Positions 47,658-59,512 of a stretch of 64,000 bases of DNA are shown here, piece after piece. The notes below the pieces were generated by a model that was given only the letters and a program-made list of their open reading frames with translations, made no database searches and was not told where the DNA came from. Every line of letters starts with the position of its first letter. The stretch's first letter is position 1. The stretch covers positions 310,001 through 374,000 of the forward strand of contig JAEUWY010000010.1 in the NCBI GenBank assembly GCA_022059125.1. Direction: 5' to 3'. The position numbers were made by a program, and so were the translations under genes. This stretch comes from Corynespora cassiicola (Eukaryota; Ascomycota; Dothideomycetes; Pleosporales; Corynesporascaceae).

Positions 47658-48634
47658 GGTGATGGCCTCGCAGAGAGTGGCAGAGGGTGGGCAGCAAAAC
47701 AAAATGAAGCAGAAACGCGATGCGTTTGGCAGGTCTCGAGACGCAGTCCAGTCCGGTCCCGCTGTTCGCGAAGCTCTCCAACCACGGGCCGGCGTTTCCC
47801 GATCACGTGACAGGCGGGCTGGGCCTCCCCAGGACCACCTGGGGACTCCCTCCTCGCCGCAGGAATGCAGCAAAAAAGCCGCCTCTCCAGCCCGTCCAGC
47901 CATTCCAGCCGCGCCGCTCCACGCACAACAGACATTGCTCGCCGCCGCCCCGAGGACCCGCGCGCTGCCTGCAAAAGAGCGCTGGTGTGCTGTCGTCTCG
48001 TCAAGCCGCTAATCACGTTGCTCGCCTCACCTACGGGCAGCCAGTCAGCGCCGCGCAGCTGTGGACAAGACAAGCGTCGGCTCCCTCGAATTGCCTGCGC
48101 TCTCCCCCATCGCCCTCGCCATCCTCCCATCCAGCAGCCCATCTGCACCCGTCCGCTCCCCATCGCCCGCCCGCGCCCGCGCTGCTGAGAGCCTGCTGCC
48201 CGTCGCCAGCGCCCGTCTCACCGCACCGCCAGCCAGCGCTGCCCCGTCGCCGTCGGCCTCGCCCTCGCCCTGCCCTCGCTCTCGCTGTCGTCGCACGGGC
48301 TCTCACGACCAGCACACGACAGACGGCCACGGCGCGCCCTCGCCCTCCCTGACGCCCGCCCCGACCCTCGCCCGCCCCGCTGCCCGCCGCCGCCCGCAGC
48401 GCACGAGTGCATGAGTGCCGCCGGGCCGCATCGAGTCGCTGCCGGAGCCGCTGCTGCTGCTGTCCAGACGTCGGCGTTGTGACGCTGCTGCGGCGCTAAC
48501 AGCCAGAACACGGGGTGCGTGCGAGAAAAAGTGACGGAGCCGGACCCTGAGTGTCGACGCCAGCACTCACCCTCGCCCTCGCCCTCGCCCACGACGGCCC
48601 ACGGAAGCTGCACGCTTCTCCCTCAGCACGCCCA
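47658..48634. promoter_or_regulatory. divergent promoter region mgr2 / FHA gene
   Basis: 977 bp between divergent starts. The half next to the FHA gene is strongly C/T-rich on the plus strand with CGCCC and CTCGCC runs. GC-rich open frames here have biased composition and are not taken as genes. Confidence 0.5.
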
Positions 48635-50913
48635 ATGACGGCGGTTGCCCCTCCCCCCAACTTCCAGAACATCTCGCGGCAGTCATGGACCGGTTCTAAC
48701 GGAGTCCCCAACGGCGCGCCCCCCATGAGCTCCGACGACTTTCGTATGTTCATGCCGCGCAAGAGCGCCCAACGCTCCAACTCGTCCTCGTCCCTTTCTT
48801 CCCAAGCCTCGTCCACCTCGACCATCTCCACCTCGTCGTCGCAGCCAAACGGCGTCGGCCCTCCGCCCCCGGGCGAGGCATCCACCTGGGCCGCGCGCAA
48901 GAAGGCGCCCAGGGGACCATGGACCGCACCCAAGACTGAACCCATCGCAGGAATCTCAAACGTCCGCCCCCAGTCCATTGCCTCCGCCGGCTCGGGCTCT
49001 TCGGCCGCCTCCGCCATGACCGCCCTCCACTCGCCCGCCGCCATGGTGCCCTCGCAGCACAACGGCGCCGTCCAGTCGCAGGCCAACGGCGCCCAGCGCG
49101 CCCAGCCGCAGGACAACACCGCCATACTGCACCTCATCCCCATGAACGGCACTTTTGATCGAAAGACCATCACCGTGCCCTTCTTCCCCGACGTCCTCCG
49201 CATCGGCCGCCAGACCAACAACAAGACGATACCCACGCCGCTCAACGGCTACTTTGACTCAAAGGTCCTTTCGAGACAGCACGCCGAGGTCTGGGCCGAC
49301 CGAAACGGCAAGATCTGGATCCGTGACGTCAAGTCGTCCAACGGGACTTTTGTCAACGGACAGCGGTTGTCGCAGGAGAACCGGGACTCTGACCCTCACG
49401 AACTCCGCGAGCATGACATGCTGGAGCTCGGTATCGACATCGTCAGCGAGGATCAAAAGACCATTGTGCACCACAAAGTGGCCGCTCGTGTCGAACATGC
49501 TGGCATCTACACCAACATGGGAACCAACGTGCAGGACCTCAACTTTGGAGAAATGGATGGCCCGCAGATCTCAAACATGGCGGGACCCGGTGGCCAGCAG
49601 CAGCTGGCAAACATGCGTGGCCGCACGCCCAGTCAAGGGTCGATAAACAGCCAACGTATGCAGGGACCTGGCGGACCCATGGCCAACAACATGAATGGCA
49701 TGCAGCCTCCAAGAAGTACCCAGTTCTGGCTGCAACCCATCAACATGGATCAGATGGTAAAGAAGCTGAACGTAAGTCGAACCCTCCTCTGCCAACGAAG
49801 CAACCACTGATCCATCTTTAGGCCGAGATCAAGGCCGCCAAGCTACAATCACAAGAACTCCAGCAGGCACATTCCTACATAAACTCCATCCTTACATCGG
49901 ATTCGAAGAAGGACCCCTCCAGATCGTCTCCCATCAACCAGATCAAAATCTCCCCCATCAAGGACATCAAGGGAAGGTTCTCAGAGCCCCCGGCGCCACC
50001 ACCCCAACAACCACTTCCGGAGAAGCCAGATGCGGCACGCTCTCTAAAACGCTCCGACACGGAAAAGCCCAAGGGTGATGCCTCTCCAGTGCGCCAGGAT
50101 GCACAAATGTCCACACTCAAGGAAGCCCTCTCGTCTGCCAAGAGGGAGCTCGAGGCTCAGGGCAGTCGCTTGCGAGACCTTGAGGCAATGCTCAGCGAGG
50201 AACGCCGAGCAAGGGAAGACGCAGAGGAGCGGGCAAATCGGCTCGAACGCGAGACCCAAAAGGACCGCGAAGTTGCCGAGCCTGCACTTGCCAATGGAGA
50301 CCTGCACGAACCACAGGCCGCGTCCCAGCCCGAGCAAGATGAAGAGGCCCAGCCCGAGGACAGCACCGCGGCTCCCAACATGGCCGATGTTGCTACCTCT
50401 CGCCTCCAGCAACGTCTAGAATCCATGCTGGCAGAGATGAATGAAATGAAGCAGCAGATGGAAAAGTACCGCGAGCGTGCCGAGACGGCAGAGGCCGACC
50501 GCAAGAGCCTAGCAGAGATGATTGAAAACATCCGCCAGGACAATGCAAAGAGGGCCGATAGGCGCAGGAGCCGAAGCAACAGCGATCTCGATAGCGAGGC
50601 AGTGAGCATTAGCGTCGATGGCTCCGAGGAAGCGGCAGACGCCGAGGAGGGCGAGATCATGATTATCAAAGAGAAGGACGTCGAAGAGGACGGCGCAGGC
50701 GCCATACTGCGAAGGGCCGGAGTGCAAAACGGACGACCTGTCGAAGGGCAAGAAGCTATCGACCCCGCAAAAGCTTCTCACGCGCTAGCGACTCGCAACC
50801 GCAACGAGGTTGCATTAGTCCACGGCGCCCCGGCCATGTCCATCATAACCGTCGTCGCCTTTGGCGTGGCTGTCATGGCGTGGCTCAATTCCTATCCCAA
50901 GGTTGAACGATGA
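48635..50913 (+). CDS. FHA-domain tail-anchored protein, SLMAP/HAM-4 (STRIPAK) type
   Basis: Two exons (48635-49771, 49822-50913) give 742 residues. After a disordered Ser/Pro-rich start, an FHA phosphothreonine-binding domain spans about 165-275 (VLRIGRQTNNKT, VLSRQHAEVW, VKSSNGTFVNGQRLS). Two coiled coils follow, about 471-525 and 572-622, then an acidic region. A single hydrophobic segment near the C-terminus (MSIITVVAFGVAVMAWLNSY, about 718-737) is a tail anchor. This order matches SLMAP, Neurospora HAM-4, Sordaria PRO45 and yeast Far9/Vps64, members of STRIPAK at nuclear envelope, ER or mitochondria that act in hyphal fusion and development. The frame is open upstream without an ATG, so the start is the ATG at 48635. 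Confidence 0.88.
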
Positions 50914-52051
50914 GGCGGCAGGCAGCTGACGGCTGTCACCACCGCCTGCAACGACGTCGCGCTTCTGGGGAGGCAGGCTCGAGGATGGCAAACGGACAGG
51001 TCCGCAAGCACGCGCCAATCGTGATCTGACTAGGGCATGCAGTCGCAGCCGCTACTCTGTGCCAACCTTGGCGTGTGCCGCAGCTGCGAACTATGATTGT
51101 GGGTTGACGTTGCGCTCGGCTGTCGGCGGCACTGGCGCAGCGCTCGACTTTGCAGCCCATCTTCTACTGGTATTTTGGGGGAAACATTTTGGCGTATGGG
51201 TCGTCTGTGCAAAGGCATGGGCGCTGATAGAAACGAAGTTGTACGACGTCTCCAAGGGATAATATTACCGATCACGACACAAGCCTCCATGGCAGCCTAT
51301 TCGGAGCGCACACATGGTCCAACCACCACACGCACCGACGAACGAAACTCTACTTTTCCTTAGTTTACACCGTTGCCTAATCACTTTGCACACCCATCAC
51401 TCCTTCTGGGCGTCAAAAGCAGAAATCTTTTTTCTTGTACAGTTTCTACATTTTGTCGCATTTTTCGGGCCAGGGATCTGCGGAGTCAACGGGCCTTTTT
51501 TGGGAGACGGTTCATTTTGGCGTTCCTCGGACGTACGGATGGGAGGAGGGGGGGGCGTTTTTCCTTTCGTCAACTTGGGATCTTTGTGTTTCAGCTTTCT
51601 TACGACCTTGTCGATGGTCGTTTGTTGGTTTCGAGACTTCCAGCTACTCCCCAGACGCCAAGTCGGGGTTTCCCTTACTCTCCTTGTAACTCAGACACAC
51701 AAATTTCCTTTGTCGACAAGCCTTCTTTTCTCTCTTGTGCTGCAATCACTCATTGGGGTTATGGCTTTTGTTCTTGTCCTTTTTAGCGGAGGTTTCAGCT
51801 TCAATGATACATATTTGACCCCTTCAGCGTAGCGAGCTTGCATTCATTGTATGAGTTCTCTTGGGCATTCTTCTGGCGCAGTCATTTGCATGCGGCAGCG
51901 TCGAATAGAGGAAGTCTTTGCCATTAGACTACTCAGGGTATCTCGAAATGATGCTCGTTCCAAGCTCCAGCGTCCCATGCATGGGCCCATGCCGGTGCCA
52001 CTGTCATCCCCCAGTGAAACAATGTCCGCCTGTCTGCTCTTCCCCGTCCTC
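50914..52051. other. convergent 3' region FHA gene / pop7
   Basis: About 1.1 kb between convergent genes, T-rich around 51420-51800. No gene is supported. Confidence 0.45.
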
Positions 52052-52937
52052 TCACTTGAGCCCGATAGCCACCGTGACACAACTCAACGTCCGTATCCTC
52101 GTCTCCGGCACATCCTCTTCGTTACCCCCTTCCTCAACCTCGACATCGTCAATCGCCCGCACACTCCCCATCTCCACCCTCACCCTACAATCATCCTCTC
52201 CCTGGAACCAGTTCCCAACCTCCAACGCCCGCGGAATCGCGCGCCCGGTGGCTTTCACATACACCTCCTCCCCCCCGCACGCATTCCCGGCCCCCGGGGA
52301 AGCCTTGTGCGCGCTCTCGTCCGCAATCTCGCGCTCGACGTCTGCGGGTGCGAGGCGTCCGTTCGCCTGGAGCGGGGGCTGCTGCCTCCGGCGAGGGTTG
52401 CGCCCGTGGGTGAACGAGGTGGAGGAGGAGGAGGCGGCGGATTGCCGAGCGCGAGCAGAGATCTCGGTGAGGAGGCGGCGGGTGCGCTTTATGGCGGGGA
52501 TGAAGGGGGAGGAGGCGGTTAGGTAGAGCGTCTTTTGGGATGCGGAGGCGGAGAAGGGGGTGGGTGGGGCGGGGTGGTGGAGGGGGCGTTTGGAGATGGA
52601 GCAGTCTGGGAGGGGGTTAGCTTGGAGTGTAGAAGGAGGGGGGGGGGCGGGGGTAATGAAGGGAGGGGAGGGGCGTACTGTTGGGGAGTTTGGGCATTTT
52701 GGTCCTGGGTTCTGTTTGGGGTGCGGGGATGGGTTGGGGTGGTTGCGGGGGCGTGTCGAGCTTTTGCTTCTTGCGGCCTTGGGAGGAGGGCGGGTTTGAT
52801 GGAGCGGAGGGATTGCTGGAGAGGGCCTGAGGCTTGCCTGGCGGAGGAATCTGGGCTGGTCTGCCGGACGGGGTAGATTTGGCGATGGCGGCGAGCTTGC
52901 GCTTCTTCCCCTTCTGCCCCGAATCACCGCCCGCCAT
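52052..52937 (-). CDS. pop7: RNase P/MRP subunit Pop7 (Rpp20)
   Basis: Two exons on the minus strand (52937-52679, 52605-52052) give 270 residues. The N-terminal 80 residues are Pro/Lys-rich and disordered with basic patches (GKKRKLAAIAK, GRKKQKLD). The Alba-like core begins KLPNNCSISKRPLHHP and has KTLYLTASSPFIPAIKRTRR, VYVKATGRAIPRALEVGNWF, CRVRVEMGSVRAIDDVE and ends ETRIRTLSCVTVAIGLK. This matches fungal Pop7/Rpp20, which with Pop6 binds the P3 stem of RNase P and MRP RNA in the nucleus. The chosen ATG is the one directly before the basic N-terminus. Further in-frame ATGs upstream (to about 53108) are possible but less likely. It is divergent from lip2. Confidence 0.88.
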
Positions 52938-53259
52938 GGAGTGTGCAGTCGAGATTGGGTTTGCGAGTGAGGTCATAGCGTCACGGGGCGCATGGGCATC
53001 CAAAGCAGCCGTCACGGCGTCACGGCACGTCAGAAATTTGTCTGTCGCGTCGTTCGCGAACTCTATCGACCTTTTTTTTTTATCGATTGGCCGGCCCCCG
53101 ATTCGCACGGACCTTATTCCGCGCCCGCCTCAAGCTCCTGCCCGCGCCCTCACCTTTTCTCTGGTCCCCTCCCTCCCCCCCATGCTCGCCCACAACCCCT
53201 CGTCCATCTCTACGGCCATGAGACGGTGCTCCGCGCCTCTGTCACACTAAGCCCTCGCC
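52938..53259. promoter_or_regulatory. divergent promoter region pop7 / lip2
   Basis: 322 bp between the start codons, so both promoters are compact and probably overlap. A T run occurs at 53073-53081. Confidence 0.6.
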
Positions 53260-53955
53260 ATGCGGAAGCTTATCCACACCAGAATCAAGTCGCTCAGCAG
53301 GTACGCCACCGCCTCCGCGCTCCAGGATGTCTACGTCTCGAAGCAACTGGCGGCAAAGCGCGTGCCCGACCTGCCAGCTCCGCCCCCGCGCATCATCACC
53401 GCAGAGTTCCGCCCCGTGTACACGTGCGGGCGCCGCGAGATTGGCAAGGTCTCCGAGGAGCAGCAGGCGTACCTCCGCGCCGACGGGCGCGCCGACTTCT
53501 TCGAGGCCATGAGGGGCGGCCAGACGACGTTCCATGGGCCCGGCCAGCTGGTCGCGTATCCCGTCATCGACCTCCGGCAGTTCAGACTCACGCCGAGGGA
53601 CTATGTGTGCGTGTTGGAGAAGAGCTTGATTGCGACGTGCGCGCGGTATGGGATCGAGGCCATGACTACGGAGAATACGGGCGTATGGACGACGCCTGAC
53701 GATAAGATTGCGGCGCTCGGGGTGCATATGCGCAGGAATGTCACGAGCCATGGGATTGGGCTGAATGTGAATACCGACCTTTGGTGGTTTGATCGGATTG
53801 TTGCGTGTGGGTTGGAGGGGAAGAGGACGACTAGCTTTGCGCGCGAGGGTGTGGAGGGAAAGAGTGTGGAGGAAGTGGGGGACATTTTTGTGGAGGAGTT
53901 TGCAAAGAGACTGGGGATTGACCAAGTGGACAAGGCCATTGCGGAGGAGGAGTAG
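53260..53955 (+). CDS. lip2: lipoyl (octanoyl) transferase, LipB/Lip2 type
   Basis: One exon of 231 residues. The enzyme transfers octanoate from acyl carrier protein to lipoyl domains in mitochondria, the first step of lipoate synthesis. Marks: RGGQTTFHGPGQLVAYPVID, the lysine in DDKIAALGVHMRR, TSHGIGLNVNTDL and the likely active cysteine in VACGLEGKRTTS. The start MRKLIHTRIKSLSRYATASA is basic and free of acidic residues, consistent with mitochondrial import. The length fits the family. No introns are needed. Confidence 0.92.
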   Translation: MRKLIHTRIKSLSRYATASALQDVYVSKQLAAKRVPDLPAPPPRIITAEFRPVYTCGRREIGKVSEEQQAYLRADGRADFFEAMRGGQTTFHGPGQLVAYPVIDLRQFRLTPRDYVCVLEKSLIATCARYGIEAMTTENTGVWTTPDDKIAALGVHMRRNVTSHGIGLNVNTDLWWFDRIVACGLEGKRTTSFAREGVEGKSVEEVGDIFVEEFAKRLGIDQVDKAIAEEE

Positions 53956-55594
53956 AGGGGGGGAGGGGGACGAGCTGTTGGAAGAGTTGGCAGAGCCGGA
54001 AGAGGGGCCGCAAAGGAGATACGACATCCGATGTTGCGCAATCGGAGCCTCCGATGGTGGTTGCGCACGCACGCACGCATGCACATGTCAGAAGACGCAG
54101 AGCAAATCCATCTGCAGCTTTACGCATCCCATCCCCCCTCCAGCTTCTTCTCGCCCCAGCCTTCAGTTTGGCCGTACTTGGCTGGCGATGATTGAGTCCA
54201 GAGCTCGCCAAAGGAACTTTGCAGGCATTCCGTCTCCACTCCGTGTGCGCCCATCTAGCCAAGCCTCCCACGTCGGGGTTGTGGTGGAGAAGGGCATCCC
54301 GCGATCACGGGGAACACTCCAGGAATTCAACAAGTTCTTTCATTCCCCAGACACGCCCCATGTTCCAATGGCACCACCAGTCCCGACTACATACGCAGCT
54401 TATCATTTAAAATGCCTCAGGTCTTGGTATGCCTGCCCAATGGGCCGCCGCTCGGCTCCACATTGCCACATTGTAGCTCAGTCTAAGCATGAGGCTCCTT
54501 GAGCCTCAACGCCGCCGAAGTACAGACTATACGACGGATGATACTTGGCAACCCGACAATCCTCCCGGTGAGGGTCTGTGCTCTGTACAGCATGTCGTTA
54601 TTGGATCGAGCTGTGTCTTGGACGCCGAGAGATGAGCGCTCGAGCCTTCCGTGTACGGCTTATCTTCGCTCGAACGACGATTGCGCCAGGAACTCGCTCA
54701 CCACCAAGACTGACAGCATCACGGCCTGTTCGGATGTCAGGTTGCATCAAGTAAACGTCGAGCACTAATGCAAGAGAAAATTCCATCGGGCTTCTGGTGT
54801 CCTACGTATTCCAGGTTGATCGTGCATGCCGAGCAATTGCATGGCCACTGAGAGCCGACCACTATTACAGGGAGGGCGGCGAACTCCTAGGATGAAGTCT
54901 GAGCGATTGGCTCGGACTCGGGGATTTGCACGCTCCGGTTCTTGGAACCTCTTGTTCACATCACAAGTCTTGAAAAATTCATCCGACATTGGTGTCTCAG
55001 CTCGAGAAATGACACAAAAGGGATGACAGGTTTACCATGGAGCCCCATTCGCCATGTCTAGAACCTCGCGTTTAGACGCTTTTGAGCCTCCAAGCGCGGA
55101 CTCAACAGTGCCCGCGGGGAACGGGGCGGGGTGCAGCCAAGAACAGTGCCATACCCAGATTCTCCAGAATCCACTCACACAATCGGACCGCCTCCAGATC
55201 TTCAGCCGCGGCCAGCCAATGCGCAGACTGAACCGACACGCGACTTGTTGAGCAACAGGGCGGCTGCTGGTTTCGACAAGGTGCGAAGCACGACTAAGGC
55301 ACTGGCGTCAGTCCGGTCTTGTTAGCGCAGCAAAACTGCATACAGCCAAGAGGCCAGTCTTGGGGGCCTATCTCATTGGCTCCTTGGAACTACCATGTTC
55401 GAGGTGGGTATCAATGAACTTGTGAGAGCAACCTGCTCGAGCTTTGTATATAACCATACCATGGCCGCCGACAGTCGATCGGCAGCAGCTCGAGCTCACA
55501 GCGATTCAACCCGGGACAACTCTTCGAGATCCCTCCTCTTTGGCTCACCCATTCATTGAAGTACTCGGAACTCCACACTAGTCGACTGTTCAAC
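53956..55594. other. spacer and transporter promoter
   Basis: About 1.6 kb with no supported gene. Short frames lack motifs. A TATATAA-like string (GTATATAA) at about 55445, some 150 bases before the transporter ATG, could be a core promoter element. Confidence 0.45.
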
Positions 55595-57181
55595 ATGGGC
55601 TTCAGTTTTGGAAGGAGTGACCCTCCGCGCCAGTCGTCCGTCGACACCACAGGACGACAACCATCAGCCGCCGAAGCTATCCAGAATGCTAGACGGAGAC
55701 AGAGCGTGGATGACCACGCCGTGACAGGCGCGGGTGAGATCACCGTCCGCCAGTCCATCATCCCCGTCTCGCTCGTCACAATCCTCTTCTTTATGTGGGG
55801 ATTTGCCTACGGTCTGCTTGATGTCCTCAACAAGCATTTCCAGGAGACGCTCCACATCTCTGCTGCCGAGTCTGCCGGTCTCCAAGGGTGGGTGCTACTG
55901 TCAACCCCTTTGGCGTTTGTAACTAACATCTCATAGTGCCTACTTTGGAGCCTACTTTATCGGACCTCTCACCTACTCTGGCTGGATCGTGCGCAAGTTC
56001 GGTTATCGATGGACATTCATTGTCGGTCTTTCCATCTATGGTGTTGGAGCCCTGCTCTTCTGGCCTAGTGGTGTGAAGCGATCGTTTGGAGGTTTCTGTG
56101 GTTCCATGTTCGTTGTCGGTTCGGGTCTCTCGACTCTCGAGACGTCTGCCAACCCGTTCATTGCTACTTGTAAGTTTATGCCTACGCTACGTAAACGCTT
56201 GGTGGTTGCAAATGGCTGACAAAACCAACAGGCGGTCCTCCCAAGTACTCCGAGTTCCGTCTCAACTTGGCCCAGGCCTTCCAGGCCATTGGCTCCGTCG
56301 TTGCACCAGTTCTTGCCTCCTTCGTCATCTTCAAGGACGTCGGCGAGAGCTCACTCCAGTCGGTACAATGGGTCTACTTGGGCATCGCATGCTTCGTCTT
56401 CCTCCTCGCCATCGTCTTCGTCTTTGCCCCCATCCCCGAAATCACCGATGCCGATATGGCCGCACAGTCTGAGCAGACGTCGAGCGCGACCGGATTCCAA
56501 GACAAGCCGCTCAGCAAGCAGTACACACTCTTCTGGGGAACCGCCGCGCAGTTCTGCTACGTCGGTGCGCAGGTCGCCATCGCAGGATACTTCATCCACT
56601 ACTGCGTCGAAGTCAAGCCCTCGCTCTCTTCGGCCGACGGCGCCAACCTGCTCGCCGTTGCCCAGGCCCTCTTTGCCGTAGGCCGCTTCTCCGCCGCCAT
56701 CCTCATGCGCTGGGTCCGCCCCCGCCTCATTCTCCTCGCCTACATGACGGGAATCATGATCTTCATCTCGGCCGCCATCGGCACAAAGGGCGACACCGCC
56801 ATCGCCATGCTCTGCATGGTCCTCTTCTTCGAGTCCTGCATCTTCCCCACCATCTTCACCCTCTCCCTGCGCGGCCTGGGTCGCCACACCAAGCGCGGAG
56901 CCTCCTTCCTCGTCGCGTCCGTCTCCGGTGGTGCCGTCTTCCCTCCGATGCTGGGCGCAGTCGTCGATGCGAAGAACACACGTATCGCTATGAGTGTGCC
57001 GCTCGCGGGCTTTGTGGTCGCGTATAGCTTCCCCATCTACCTCAACTTGTTCAAGGCGAAGGAGTTGGATGCGTTTAATGAGACGGATGTTGGACTTGAT
57101 GCGCCTAGGGATGAGAAGATGGAGGTGGAGACTTTTAACGGGAAGGATGTTGAGGTCGGCAAGGTGGAGAGGGTGGAGTAG
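55595..57181 (+). CDS. MFS sugar transporter, FucP (fucose/glucose-galactose) type
   Basis: Three exons (55595-55887, 55937-56169, 56232-57181) encode 491 residues with about twelve hydrophobic segments. The first helix region (SLVTILFFMWGFAYGLLDVL) with NKHFQETLHIS, then GAYFGAYFIGPLTYSGWIVR, and the ETSANPFIA motif with GPPKYSEFRLNLAQAFQAIG are hallmarks of the L-fucose/glucose-galactose:H+ symporter branch of the MFS. The N-terminal 50 residues and acidic tail are cytosolic. It probably imports a hexose or deoxyhexose at the plasma membrane. It neighbours an M20 hydrolase, a GH3 pseudogene and another sugar transporter. Confidence 0.88.
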
Positions 57182-57509
57182 GTGTGCGCCGGGTAATGAA
57201 GGTTCCTTTAGATGGTCCGCATAATTATGATTAGATGTGATATCCACGATTAGAATATAGAGAGCGAGTCTCTTCTCTTTCAATGAGTTTGGTGTTTTGA
57301 GGTGCTAGCAGGTGATGCTGACTGAAGCGATCAAATGACATTGGGTACGGTCTGAGGTTAGGAGATGGTTAGGTCTTGAGAGAGTTTCCACAGGTTTGGA
57401 GATCCAGAAGGACATGAAGATGTTTTCTCTTTAGGTCTGGTTCATTTCTTGCCAACCCCCCCCCCCCCTCGAAATATTTGGACTTGGCCACTGATCTCTA
57501 TAATCCTTC
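57182..57509. other. convergent 3' region with C homopolymer
   Basis: 328 bases between convergent genes. A run of about ten or more C residues lies near 57458-57468. No gene is seen. Confidence 0.55.
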
Positions 57510-58835
57510 CTAATTCAAAAGGAAAGATAGCACCGCCAAGGCCATCGCATCCGTCCCCGTCTTGAGAGTGGGCTCAATGCACGGTGCAAAGAACGGCGAA
57601 TGATTCGTCGGAACCTCTCCCTCTGTACTCGCACTACCTCCAAAATTCCAATAGGTATAAGGAATATCATGTGTCGCAGCCAGTATAGAAAAATCCTCAC
57701 AGGCCCTAGTGAGTCTCATTGGGACACTCTTGGTTCCAAAATGCGACTCAAATGCAGTCTGGATTTGGGCAGTAACATCAGGGTCGTTCTTGGTCAGCGG
57801 CGCACGCACCGAAAACTTGATAGTCGGCTCCTTGGGCGTGCCCGCAGCTTTGCAGTCGCTCTGGATTTTCTTCTCGATTAACTTGATTGCTTCAAGTCGT
57901 ATTTGAGGATCAATAGTCTTGACATCCAACAGAAAATCCGCGTGTGTGACGTAATCATTCCCCGGAACACCAGCATGAAATCCCCAGCATGCCACTGTGA
58001 CATCATTATTGCCTCCTAGCTCTCTGTGTAGGAAGCCCTCTAGCTCAGATATAATTCGCATGGAGAGCGGAATAGGGTCTACGCAAAGCTGTGGGTTGAG
58101 GCTGTCCTCGCATGGTCCACAGATAATGCGTACGTTGACGGCTTCAGCAGCTACAAGCACCTCTCCAGTCTTGACAGCTACTTGCCCAACCGGAAGTGGA
58201 ACGACGTGCTGACCTAGTATTATATCCGGTACTGGAATCCTTTCGTAAAGTCCGTCGTTGATCATGGCTCTAGCACCTCCTGTCTCTTCTTCGTCCGGCT
58301 GGAAAAGAGTTATCAACGTACCGGACCAGCGCTCTCGAGCAGCTTTCAAAAGTGCTGAAGCTCCTAGTAATGCTGCCATGTTCATATCATGACCGCAAGC
58401 GTGCATGATAGGCCGTTCGTTTCCATACCTATCAACCATGCGTTTAGTGCTTTTATATGGAACCGTGGTTTGCTCCTCAATGGGCAAGGCATCTAGCTCC
58501 GCACGAATGAGGATAGTCTTTCCTGGACCATTACGAAGTACTCCCACAACGCCATGACCTCCAATATCCGTGTGAACGTCAAAATGGAGTCGACGGAGAT
58601 GCGATGCCGCTAGCTTAGCAGTCTCGGACTCGAGGCCAGATATCTCGGGGTTCTGATGTACATGACGATAAAATTCTTCGTATTCGGTGAGATTGGGGCG
58701 GAATTCGTCAAGAATGGCTTCAATCGAAGGAGGTTGATGGGCGCTGAGCGGAGATTGAGCTGCACCGTTATTGAATATTTGTATGGCCAATCTACGCAAT
58801 AGAGACGAATTTGGGGTCGAGAACTTACAAGTCAT
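57510..58835 (-). CDS. M20-family amidohydrolase (M20D, aminoacylase/IAA-amino acid hydrolase-like)
   Basis: A single exon of 441 residues. The di-metal catalytic marks of the M20D group are visible in order: FYRHVHQNPEISGLESETA, TILIRAELDALPIEE, IMHACGHDMNMAALLGAS, LITLFQPDEEETGGARAMI and a later HADFLLDVKT. The C-terminal THDIPYTYWNFGG with TNHSPFFAP holds further family residues. Such enzymes hydrolyse N-acyl amino acids or related amides; the substrate is not predictable. There is no clear signal peptide. The ATG is followed almost at once by GTAAGT, but splicing there would not keep the frame, so a one-exon model is preferred. Confidence 0.87.
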   Translation of the reverse strand: MTCKFSTPNSSLLRRLAIQIFNNGAAQSPLSAHQPPSIEAILDEFRPNLTEYEEFYRHVHQNPEISGLESETAKLAASHLRRLHFDVHTDIGGHGVVGVLRNGPGKTILIRAELDALPIEEQTTVPYKSTKRMVDRYGNERPIMHACGHDMNMAALLGASALLKAARERWSGTLITLFQPDEEETGGARAMINDGLYERIPVPDIILGQHVVPLPVGQVAVKTGEVLVAAEAVNVRIICGPCEDSLNPQLCVDPIPLSMRIISELEGFLHRELGGNNDVTVACWGFHAGVPGNDYVTHADFLLDVKTIDPQIRLEAIKLIEKKIQSDCKAAGTPKEPTIKFSVRAPLTKNDPDVTAQIQTAFESHFGTKSVPMRLTRACEDFSILAATHDIPYTYWNFGGSASTEGEVPTNHSPFFAPCIEPTLKTGTDAMALAVLSFLLN

Positions 58836-59512
58836 GGATAGAGGCTATGGCTAAATCTGGAACCAGAAGATTGGGTCAATAATAGAGTTTGCCTTCACTG
58901 TCTGTACGATTTTTTTAGACCGGGCGCAGAAAGCTGAAAAAAAGAAATCGTCTTCTGAAATTACCCTTAGAAGACAAGCCGACACAGAAGGTCTAGCATG
59001 AGTTCGAGGGCGTAGATACCATAGAATTACACGAAAGATCATGCCAGTTGTCGTCAAACGGCACAGACTGTGACTAACGTGACGTGCAAGGACCTCGTTT
59101 GTGCCCTGGCGTCCACTGTAGAGCAGTCTCTGAAACTGACCTATCTAGAACAAATAAAGTGCCCAAGTTTTTAGTTGTCTATAACTCTGATCAAGCCTTG
59201 ATTCTAAATCGAGTATCGTATTGTGAACTCAATATATGTGCTCTAAAAGGTGCGTGTAGAGACCAAAAAGGTGCGTATTTGGCTTATTGGTTCGACCGCG
59301 AACAGATAATACATCATTTATCAAAAGATGCCTATAATGTGGCACAGTCACAGAATCCAAATGGTCTAGCAGAGGCCAACAAAGGGATACTTGGAGGTAG
59401 CCATGCAGCTTAGACTTCTACGGTATACCCTTTTGGTTGAACTTTGCCTGGCTGAGACATAGACTGTAACCAACAAAGGAAACAGCATGGCATTCGGCCT
59501 AGGATCACGCGC
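58836..59512. other. spacer between M20 gene and GH3 pseudogene
   Basis: About 680 AT-rich bases. One frame (59084-59413) is open but motif-free. Likely the M20 promoter plus the former GH3 3' UTR. Confidence 0.45.

Noticed and set aside
47720..48414. Open frames of 100-210 codons between mgr2 and the FHA gene
   Set aside because: Pro/Ala/Arg-biased products in a pyrimidine-rich promoter; several frames on both strands are equally open.
56351..57283. 310-codon minus-strand frame over the FucP-type transporter
   Set aside because: Antisense shadow of a codon-biased gene; His/Glu/Asp-rich product with no motif.
58799..58830. Intron immediately after the M20 start codon (GTAAGT near 58828)
   Set aside because: The available acceptor (GCGTAG) would throw the downstream M20 frame out, while the unspliced frame is open and family-like.
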